Shown in pieces: positions 50,174 to 59,493 of a stretch of DNA of 64,000 bases. This DNA comes from JBGAPI01 sp044221335 (GTDB lineage Bacteria; Pseudomonadota; Gammaproteobacteria; Xanthomonadales; Ahniellaceae): assembly GCA_044221335.1 (NCBI GenBank), contig JBGAPI010000017.1:31390-95389 (forward strand), read 5' to 3'. The translations under genes and the position numbers were made by a program. The notes under the pieces are model-generated. The model was not told the origin of the DNA. It saw only the letters and a list, made by a program, of their open reading frames with translations, and ran no database searches. How positions within the stretch are numbered: the first letter of the stretch is position 1; each line of letters begins with the position of its first letter.

Positions 50174-50203
50174 ACCCCGCACCGGCAACGATGCGGGGTT
50201 TTT
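50174..50203 (+). terminator. Attenuator terminator of the leu operon
   Basis: ACCCCGCA (50174-50181), a 10-nt loop, TGCGGGGT (50192-50199), then TTTTT. The segment CCCAGACCCCGCACCGG is nearly identical to the corresponding ilv attenuator sequence on the other strand. Confidence 0.88.
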
Positions 50204-50226
50204 CGTTTCAGGACCTGGAGAATCAC

Positions 50227-50340
50227 ATGCAACTGATCGCCATGCTCGCCCTGTTCCTCGCGATGGTCATCGCGTTGCATCGCGTCGGCGAGAAGCGGGC
50301 GCCGGTGCGCGTTCCCGCCCGTCGGAGAGCCCAGCGATGA
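50227..50340 (+). CDS. 37-residue single-pass membrane protein coupled to leuA
   Basis: ATG 50227 has CTGGAG six bases upstream. The peptide is one hydrophobic helix (MQLIAMLALFLAMVIALH) followed by a strongly basic tail (GEKRAPVRVPARRRAQR), so by the positive-inside rule the C-terminus is cytoplasmic. Its TGA overlaps the leuA ATG (ATGA). It lies after the attenuator terminator, so it is made only on read-through. I know no named family. It could be a translational coupler for leuA rather than a functional protein. Confidence 0.65.
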   Translation: MQLIAMLALFLAMVIALHRVGEKRAPVRVPARRRAQR

Positions 50341-51923
50341 CGAGCCAGGTACGCAGCGTGAAAGCCAAGCCCGACCGCCTGGTGATCTTCGACACCAGCC
50401 TGCGCGACGGCGAGCAGAGTCCCGGCTGCAGCCTGGACGCCGCACAGAAGCTGCGCTTCGCGCAGGCGCTCGCCGCACTGGGCGTCGACGTGATCGAGGC
50501 GGGCTATCCCAACGCGTCGGTCGGCGACTTCGAATCCGTCCGGGAGATCGCACGTCAGGTGGACGGTCCCACCATCTGCGCGCTGGCGCGCTGCAACGAC
50601 GCCGACATCGACCGCGCGGGCGAAGCGCTGGCGAGCGCGAAGAAGGCCCGCATCCACGTGTTCATCGCGTCGAGCCCGATCCACCGCGAGCACAAGCTGA
50701 GGATGAGCCGCGAGCAGGTGATCGAGCGCGCGGTCGCCGGCGTGCGCCGCGCCGCGAGCTGGGTGGCGGACGTGGAGTTCTCCGCGGAGGACGCCTCGCG
50801 CAGCGAGCCGGAGTTCCTGGCCGAGCTGTTCTCGGCGGTGATCGCCGCCGGCGCGACCACCATCAACGTGCCCGACACCGTCGGCTACACCACGCCCTCC
50901 GAGTTCGGCGAGCTGATCCGATACCTGCGGCAGCACGTCGCCGGGGTGGAGAAGGCCACGATCTCGGCGCACTGCCACAACGACCTCGGCCTCGCGGTCG
51001 CCAATTCGCTGGCCGCGATCGAGGCCGGCGCGCGCCAGGTCGAGTGCACGGTGACCGGCATCGGCGAACGCGCCGGCAACGCCGCGCTGGAGGAGATCGC
51101 GATGGCGGTACGCACGCGGCCGGAGCGCTACGGCGTCGCCAGCGGCATCCGCACGCCCAGGCTGTTCGCCACCGCGCGGCTGCTGGCCAGCCTGATCGGC
51201 GCCAGCGTGCCGCGCAACAAGGCGATCGTCGGCGACAACGCCTTCGCGCACGAGTCCGGCATCCATCAGCACGGCATGATCGCCGAGCGGTCCACGTACG
51301 AGATCATGCGGCCGGAGGACGTCGGCTTTCCCGGCACCCGCCTGGTGCTCGGCAAGCACAGTGGCAAGGCGGCGGTGCGCGACCGCCTGGCGAGCCTCGG
51401 CTACGCGATCGACGACGCGGCGCTGGACGGCCTGATGGTCTCGTTCAAGCAGCTGGCGGATCGCAAGAAGGAAGTCTTCGACGCGGATCTCGAGGCGCTG
51501 TGGCTGGGTGTCGACGACGAGGAAAACGCGCCCTGGCAGCTGGAGTCGCTGCAGGTCCACACCGCGATCGGCAGCGGCAGCGGGCCGACCGCGAGCGCGG
51601 TGCTGAAGAACGGCGAGGGGCGCGTCGTGCGCGAGGCGGCGATCGGTGATGGTCCGATCGACGCGATCGCGCGGGCGGTGTCGCGCGCCACCGGCATCGA
51701 GATGGACGTGCGCGACTTCCAGCTGCGCTCGGTCACCGAAGGCGGCGACGCGCAGGGCCAGGCCACGGTCCGGATCAGCCACCAGGGCCGCGAGTACCGC
51801 GGGCAGGCGGTGTCGACCGACGTGATCGAGGCATCGGCCAAGGCGCTGCTGGAGGCGGTGAACCGGATTGCCGTTTGCGCATTGGCCAGGGCGGCGAGAG
51901 TGCGGCCGACGGGAACAGGATGA
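50337..51923 (+). CDS. leuA: 2-isopropylmalate synthase
   Basis: A 528-residue enzyme that condenses acetyl-CoA and 2-oxoisovalerate, the first leucine step. The TIM barrel shows FDTSLRDGEQSPGCSLDAAQ, INVPDTVGYTTPSEF, SAHCHNDLGLAVANSLAAIE with metal-binding histidines, and GIHQHGMIAERSTYEI. The C-terminal regulatory domain (LQVHTAIGSGSGPTASAVL) carries the leucine feedback site. ATG overlaps the small membrane ORF. The last residues (RAARVRPTGTG) look non-conserved and run up to the repeat element. Confidence 0.97.
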   Translation: MTSQVRSVKAKPDRLVIFDTSLRDGEQSPGCSLDAAQKLRFAQALAALGVDVIEAGYPNASVGDFESVREIARQVDGPTICALARCNDADIDRAGEALASAKKARIHVFIASSPIHREHKLRMSREQVIERAVAGVRRAASWVADVEFSAEDASRSEPEFLAELFSAVIAAGATTINVPDTVGYTTPSEFGELIRYLRQHVAGVEKATISAHCHNDLGLAVANSLAAIEAGARQVECTVTGIGERAGNAALEEIAMAVRTRPERYGVASGIRTPRLFATARLLASLIGASVPRNKAIVGDNAFAHESGIHQHGMIAERSTYEIMRPEDVGFPGTRLVLGKHSGKAAVRDRLASLGYAIDDAALDGLMVSFKQLADRKKEVFDADLEALWLGVDDEENAPWQLESLQVHTAIGSGSGPTASAVLKNGEGRVVREAAIGDGPIDAIARAVSRATGIEMDVRDFQLRSVTEGGDAQGQATVRISHQGREYRGQAVSTDVIEASAKALLEAVNRIAVCALARAARVRPTGTG

Positions 51924-51943
51924 TCGACGTTCGGAAATCGGGC

Positions 51944-52042
51944 CCAGGGCACGGGGCCCAGGGCCCAGTAGTGCAGGCGCAACCCTGCCACCCCTCGGTG
52001 CGCCGATCCCCGCTCTTCTGGGCCCTGGGCCATGTGCCCTGG
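51944..52042. repeat. Long inverted repeat of the GGGCCC family between leuA and leuC
   Basis: The arms 51944-51968 and 52018-52042 are 25-bp inverted copies differing at two positions (left arm CCAGGGCACGGGG, then CCCAGGGCCCAG). Together they would form a long hairpin in the leu mRNA. The element occupies most of the 163-bp leuA-leuC gap and leaves the leuC ribosome site (AGGAA) outside. Partial copies at 36118 and 46456. Confidence 0.8.
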
Positions 52043-52086
52043 ACGCTGAAGACGTCCACCTCGTCACCTTCGAAGCCAGGAACTCC

Positions 52087-53502
52087 ATGAGCGCGAAAAC
52101 CCTTTACGAAAAGATCTGGCAGCAACACCTGGTAGAAGCCCCGTCCGAGGGCAAGCCCGCGGTGCTCTACATCGACCTGCACCTGCTGCACGAAGTCACC
52201 TCGCCGCAGGCCTTCGCGGTGCTGCGCGAGCGCGGCATGAAGGTCGCGCGCCCCGAGCGCTGCCTCGCGACGCTCGACCATTCGACGCCGACGCTGCCGC
52301 GGGCGGCCGACGGCGAGCGGCCGTACGCGAATGCCTCGGCGCGCGCGCAGGTCGAGGAGCTCGAGCGCAATGTGAAGGAGTTCGGGATCGAGCTGCACGG
52401 CTGGGACTCGGACCAGCGCGGCATCGTCCACGTGATCGCGCCGGAGCTCGGCGCGACCCGGCCCGGCATGACGATCGTCTGCGGCGACAGCCACACCAGC
52501 ACCCACGGCGCGTTCGGCGCACTGGCCTTCGGCATCGGCACCACCGAGGTCGGCCACGTGCTGGCGACCCAGTGCCTGCTGCAGCAGCCTTCGAAGACCT
52601 TCGCGATCACCATCGACGGGCCGCTCGGCCCGGGAGTCACCGCGAAGGACCTGGTGCTGCACACGATCGCCACCGTCGGCGTCGACGGCGGCACCGGCCA
52701 CGTCGTCGAGTTCCGCGGCTCCACCATCCGCGCACTGTCGATGGAGGAGCGGATGACGGTGTGCAACATGTCGATCGAGCTCGGCGCGCGCGCCGGCCTG
52801 ATCGCGCCCGATGCGGTCACCTTCGACTGGCTGCGTGGCCGGCAACGAGCGCCGCAGGGCACGGCATGGGACGAGGCGATCGCGACGTGGTCCCAGCTCG
52901 CCAGCGATCCCGAAGCGCGCTTCGACCGCGAGATCCGGATCGACGCGCGCCACGTGCGGCCGACCGTCACCGTCGGCACCGACCCCGGCAGCGCGATGGC
53001 GATCGACGGCATCGTTCCCACGCCGCGCGGCGCCGCCGGCCAACGGGCGCTGGACTACATGCGCTTCGCCGCCGGCAAGAGCGTGCAGGGCGAGGTCGTC
53101 GACGTGGTGTTCGTCGGCAGCTGCACCAACTCGAGGCTGTCCGACCTGCGACAGGCGGCGAGCCTGCTCGATGGGCGCCGCGTCCATCCCCGGGTGCGGA
53201 TGCTGGTCGTGCCGGGTTCCGAGCCGGTGCGCCGCGCGGCGGAAGCCGAAGGCCTCCACGAGGTCTTCCGTGCGGCGGGAGCGGAGTGGCGCGAGCCGGG
53301 ATGTTCGATGTGCATCGCGATGAACGGCGACCTCGCGCAGCCAGGACAGCTCGTCGTGTCGACCAGCAATCGCAATTTCGAGGGGCGCCAGGGCAAGGGC
53401 GCCCGCACCGTGCTGGCGAGCCCGCTGACGGCCGCCGCCTGCGCGATCGCCGGGGCGATCGTCGACCCGCGCAGCTACATGACCGCCGAGGTGGCCGCAT
53501 GA
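52087..53502 (+). CDS. leuC: 3-isopropylmalate dehydratase large subunit
   Basis: A 471-residue aconitase-family subunit that isomerises 2- to 3-isopropylmalate with LeuD. The 4Fe-4S cysteines are in VGSCTNSRLSDL and EPGCSMCIAMN; CGDSHTSTHGAFGALAFGIG and STSNRNFEGRQGKGARTVL are family signatures. ATG 52087 follows AGGAACTCC; upstream in-frame sequence is the repeat. The stop overlaps leuD (ATGA). Confidence 0.97.
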   Translation: MSAKTLYEKIWQQHLVEAPSEGKPAVLYIDLHLLHEVTSPQAFAVLRERGMKVARPERCLATLDHSTPTLPRAADGERPYANASARAQVEELERNVKEFGIELHGWDSDQRGIVHVIAPELGATRPGMTIVCGDSHTSTHGAFGALAFGIGTTEVGHVLATQCLLQQPSKTFAITIDGPLGPGVTAKDLVLHTIATVGVDGGTGHVVEFRGSTIRALSMEERMTVCNMSIELGARAGLIAPDAVTFDWLRGRQRAPQGTAWDEAIATWSQLASDPEARFDREIRIDARHVRPTVTVGTDPGSAMAIDGIVPTPRGAAGQRALDYMRFAAGKSVQGEVVDVVFVGSCTNSRLSDLRQAASLLDGRRVHPRVRMLVVPGSEPVRRAAEAEGLHEVFRAAGAEWREPGCSMCIAMNGDLAQPGQLVVSTSNRNFEGRQGKGARTVLASPLTAAACAIAGAIVDPRSYMTAEVAA

Positions 53503-54080
53503 ACCCGATCACGACGATCCGCTCGCGCAGCTTCGTGCTGGGGAGCGCCAACATCGACACCGATCAGATCATCCCGGCGCGGTTCCTGACCACGACCACC
53601 AAGGCCGGACTCGGTCAGCACTGCTTCCACGACTGGCGACACCGCGCCGACGGCGCGGTCGACACGGACGCGCCGCTCAATCGCCGCGACCCGGCGCGCC
53701 AGCGGATCCTGGTCGCCGGTCACAACTTCGGCTGCGGCTCCTCGCGCGAGCACGCGCCCTGGGCACTGTCCGACTTCGGCTTCCAGGCGGTGATCAGCTC
53801 CGGCATCGCCGACATCTTCCGCAACAACGCCTTGAAGAACGGCCTGCTCGCGATCGTGGTCGGCCCCGAGGCGCACCAGCGCCTGCTGGAGGCGCCGGAC
53901 GACGAGCTCACGATCGACCTCGTCGCGCAACGGATCCGCTGCGCCTGGGGCGAGGAGATCGGATTCGCCATCGATCCGTTCGCGCGGGCCTGCCTGATCG
54001 AGGGGGTGGACGAACTCGGCTACCTGCTCGCACGGCGGCCGCTGATCGACCACTACGAACAGCAGCGTCGCGCTGCCTGA
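53499..54080 (+). CDS. leuD: 3-isopropylmalate dehydratase small subunit
   Basis: A 193-residue protein forming the swivel domain of the LeuCD dehydratase. Signatures: SANIDTDQIIPARFL, VAGHNFGCGSSREHAPWAL, and SSGIADIFRNNALKNGLL. Length is standard. It overlaps leuC by 4 nt and is followed by leuB after 28 bp. Confidence 0.97.
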   Translation: MNPITTIRSRSFVLGSANIDTDQIIPARFLTTTTKAGLGQHCFHDWRHRADGAVDTDAPLNRRDPARQRILVAGHNFGCGSSREHAPWALSDFGFQAVISSGIADIFRNNALKNGLLAIVVGPEAHQRLLEAPDDELTIDLVAQRIRCAWGEEIGFAIDPFARACLIEGVDELGYLLARRPLIDHYEQQRRAA

Positions 54081-54108
54081 CCTCCGCACCGATTCGGGAA
54101 GCCAACGC

Positions 54109-55191
54109 ATGAGCAAGAACATCGTCCTGCTGCCGGGTGACGGCATCGGCCCGGAAGTCGTCGCCGCCGGTCGAGCGGTGCTTGAAGCCGCCGACGCGCG
54201 CTTCGGCCTCGGGCTGCGCTTCGAGACCCACCTGATCGGCGGTGCCGCGATCGACGCGACCGGCGAGCCGCTGCCACCCGCGACGCTGGCGTCCTGCCAG
54301 CGCTCCGATGCCGTGCTGCTCGGCGCCGTTGGCGGGCCGGCCTGGGCCAAGGTCGCCGTCGACAAGCGCCCGGAGCAGGGCCTGCTGGCGATCCGCCGCG
54401 CGCTCGGCCTGTATGCCAACCTCCGGCCGGTGAAGGCCGATCCGGCGCTCGCCGAGTTCTCGCCGCTGAAGCCCGAACGCGCGAACGGCGTCGACCTGCT
54501 GGTGGTGCGCGAACTCACCGGCGGCATCTATTTCGGGGCCCGCACGCGCACGCCCGAGCGCGCCACCGACGAGTGCGCGTACACCGTCGCCGAGATCGAG
54601 CGCGTCGTTCGCAAGGCGGCGCGCTTCGCCCGCGAGCGCAGCGGCCGCCTGACCTCGGTCGACAAGGCCAACGTGCTCGAGACCTCGCGGCTGTGGCGCG
54701 AGGTGACGACGCGGGTGATGGCCGACGAGTTCCCGGACGTGAAGCTGGAACACCTGCTGGTCGACGCGATGGCGATGTACCTCGTCACCCGCCCGCGCGA
54801 CTTCGACGTGATCGTCACCGAGAACCTGTTCGGCGACATCCTCACCGACGAGGCTGCGGTGCTCGGCGGCTCGCTCGGCCTGCTGCCCTCCGCGTCGCTG
54901 GGCGACGGCGGCCCGGGCCTGTACGAGCCGATCCACGGCTCGGCGCCGGACATCGCCGGCAAGGGCATCGCCAACCCGGTCGGCACGGTGCTCTCCGCCG
55001 CGATGCTGTTGCGCTGGAGCCTCGGGCGCGGCGATGCGGCGGAGGCGGTCGAGGCGGCGGTGGCGGCGACGATCGCAGACGGCATCCGCAGCGCCGACAT
55101 CTCCGGCTCGGGCATCGCGCATTCGACCGTGGCGATCACTCAGGCGATCGTCGATCGACTGCACGCGCAGGCGAACCGAGCTGCGGCGTAG
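54109..55191 (+). CDS. leuB: 3-isopropylmalate dehydrogenase
   Basis: A 360-residue NAD-dependent decarboxylating dehydrogenase that completes 2-oxoisocaproate synthesis. Motifs: LLPGDGIGPEVVAAG, RPEQGLLAIRRALGLYANLR, VRELTGGIYFGARTRT, VIVTENLFGDILTDEAAVL, GSAPDIAGKGIANPVGTVL. GGGAAG precedes ATG 54109. Last gene of the leu operon; its TAG stop (55189-55191) is supplied by a GTAG repeat. Confidence 0.97.
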   Translation: MSKNIVLLPGDGIGPEVVAAGRAVLEAADARFGLGLRFETHLIGGAAIDATGEPLPPATLASCQRSDAVLLGAVGGPAWAKVAVDKRPEQGLLAIRRALGLYANLRPVKADPALAEFSPLKPERANGVDLLVVRELTGGIYFGARTRTPERATDECAYTVAEIERVVRKAARFARERSGRLTSVDKANVLETSRLWREVTTRVMADEFPDVKLEHLLVDAMAMYLVTRPRDFDVIVTENLFGDILTDEAAVLGGSLGLLPSASLGDGGPGLYEPIHGSAPDIAGKGIANPVGTVLSAAMLLRWSLGRGDAAEAVEAAVAATIADGIRSADISGSGIAHSTVAITQAIVDRLHAQANRAAA

Positions 55192-55208
55192 GGCGGGCAC
55201 TGCCCGCA
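55188..55208 (+). repeat. GTAG-headed REP palindrome, copy 5
   Basis: GTAG then GGCGGGC-ACT-GCCCGC. The head supplies the leuB stop codon. It shares the ACT loop with copies 1 and 3; the next bases (AATCGCCAGGC) resemble those after copies 1 and 3. Confidence 0.75.
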
Positions 55209-55225
55209 ATCGCCAGGCGCACTGG

Positions 55226-55606
55226 CTACTTCGAGGCACACTCGTCGAGGTGGCTGAGCAATTCGAGAAACACGGTCTTGTCGGCCACGAAGTTGAGTCG
55301 ATGGCTGACGAGGACCTCACCGTCGATTGCGGAAAACTCATCGATTGCGACACGCAGACATTGCTGCTGTTTCGCCGCGTCGAGTTGCGCCATGGCCGCA
55401 CAAACCGAATCCGGATGGAAGTCGAAGGCGTCGATGCCGCAGCACCCCGCGACACAATTCGATTCGAGGAGTTGCCACAAGGGTTCCAGCGACGACAGCA
55501 ATGGGTCGACGGCGATCGCCTCGGTGATCCGATGGGTTAGGTCGATCCACTCGATCCGCCGTTCGTCGCCGATCGTGATGTCGTTGTCGTGCAGTCGAAT
55601 CTTCAT
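55226..55606 (-). CDS. Small conserved-looking protein of unknown function
   Basis: A 126-residue soluble protein starting MKIRLHDNDITIGDERRIEW. A cysteine cluster, SNCVAGCCGIDAFDFHP (about residues 49-65), is its main feature and suggests metal binding or redox activity; the rest is amphipathic helix (QCLRVAIDEFSAIDGEV). It resembles small cysteine-containing DUF6331-type proteins, a guess from memory. GC content and codon use are lower in GC than neighbours, hinting at recent acquisition. It is convergent with leuB. Confidence 0.72.
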   Translation of the reverse strand: MKIRLHDNDITIGDERRIEWIDLTHRITEAIAVDPLLSSLEPLWQLLESNCVAGCCGIDAFDFHPDSVCAAMAQLDAAKQQQCLRVAIDEFSAIDGEVLVSHRLNFVADKTVFLELLSHLDECASK

Positions 55607-55808
55607 CGGGGTGGCTTCGGGTGAGAGGTGAGGGCGATGGCGAGCGCTCTCCCCTCATCTGTCGTGGCGCCGCCGTGTGCTGTTTCGCTCGATTCAAGAC
55701 CCCGTTCGGCAGAGCACAGCTACCTTCTCCTCGTGATGGCTGGAAGAAGGATTCAGTACGCGAGTTCTTGAATCGATAGTGCTCCTGTGCGGCCGCAGGC
55801 CGCTTACG

Positions 55809-55834
55809 AAAAGGCCGGCGAATGCCGGCCTTTT
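55809..55834 (-). terminator. Intrinsic terminator of acnA
   Basis: AAAAGGCCGGC, a 4-nt loop (GAAT on the plus strand), GCCGGCCTTTT: a perfect 11-bp stem 17 bp beyond the acnA stop, with A and T runs on both sides so it could work in either direction. Confidence 0.88.
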
Positions 55835-55850
55835 CGCGTCAGGGCGCGGC

Positions 55851-58535
<2,685 letters not shown>

Positions 58536-58821
58536 GGCGAATCTCCCTGCGCTGTGCGCGTTTCCCCAAAGCGGACGTGGTGTTCGAGACGGCTTCCGGC
58601 ATTGCCCAAGCCGGGCGCGCATTATTGCGCAAGCGCATCGCCTCGTCGCGGATGGCGAGGCCGCTCGAGACCTCGGTCGGGGTCGGAACGTGCCTTCCGC
58701 CTCCGTGCGCCGCGGATCGGCCGGCCGCCCGACGGCGACGACATCGCCGCACTGACGGCGCGGTCCCTGCGCAGACGGAGGTTTCCGCTGCGAGCGGCGG
58801 CCGGAGGTCTGCGGGCACGGC

Positions 58822-59418
58822 TCAACCGGAACGCGATGGCGCGGGGCAAAGGCGAAGTCCGACCGCTCCGATTCCCTCGGCCTCCTCGACATGCGCCGTC
58901 GCGTCGGCGGGGAGGGCTCCCAGCTGCGCGCAGTAGGCGTCGGTGGCGAGGATGTACTCGCGTGCCGTGACTTTGTTTTTCAGCAGCCGATGGACGAGGA
59001 TCACCGCCTCGCCGGCGATCTCCTCGAACTGCCGGACCTGCTTCACCGTGATCTCGCCGAGGTGGAGGAAGGCCTTGAGGCGCAGGCTCGCGATGTTGGC
59101 GCAGGCCTCGCAGCTGCAATGGCTGCGGGCCTGGCCGATGCGGGCAAGGCTGCGGTCGAACTGCTCGAACGCGCGATTCACCAGGCGCCAGGTCGTGCCG
59201 ACCGTGGCGGCACTGTCGCCGTCGGTCTCGGCGAACAGCAGCATGGCGTCGCCTTCCAGCTTGTTGACCACGAACGGCCGCTCGGCATCGTCGATCAGCG
59301 TCTCGATCAGCTCGGTGATGATCTGCTCGGCATGCTCGAGCGCGATCACCCGCTCGACGATGAAGCGGGTATAGCCACTGATGTCGAGGATCGCGAGTAC
59401 CGCTTCGGTCTTCCGCAT
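58822..59418 (-). CDS. DUF2652 protein, class III nucleotide-cyclase-like
   Basis: A 198-residue protein. The N-terminal strand AILDISGYTRFIVER and the later KLEGDAMLLFAETDGD place two aspartates where class III adenylate/guanylate cyclases bind metal, as noted for DUF2652. A cysteine motif follows (HCSCEACANI, about residues 99-108), then RLKAFLHLGEI and GEAVILVHRLLKNK. Whether it makes a cyclic nucleotide is unknown. ATG 59418 is a clear start. It is 75 bp downstream of the DUF349 gene in the same direction. Bases 58536-58821 hold no gene. Confidence 0.78.
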   Translation of the reverse strand: MRKTEAVLAILDISGYTRFIVERVIALEHAEQIITELIETLIDDAERPFVVNKLEGDAMLLFAETDGDSAATVGTTWRLVNRAFEQFDRSLARIGQARSHCSCEACANIASLRLKAFLHLGEITVKQVRQFEEIAGEAVILVHRLLKNKVTAREYILATDAYCAQLGALPADATAHVEEAEGIGAVGLRLCPAPSRSG

Positions 59419-59493
59419 GAGGTCGCTCCGCCGGGGAAAATTCGCCGTGCCGGCGGATTGTCCCCCATTGAACAGCGAAGAGCGGAAGATCTT

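Noticed and set aside
50149..50226. N-terminal extension of the small membrane ORF back to TTG 50149
   Set aside because: That segment overlaps the attenuator terminator, and a good ribosome site precedes ATG 50227.
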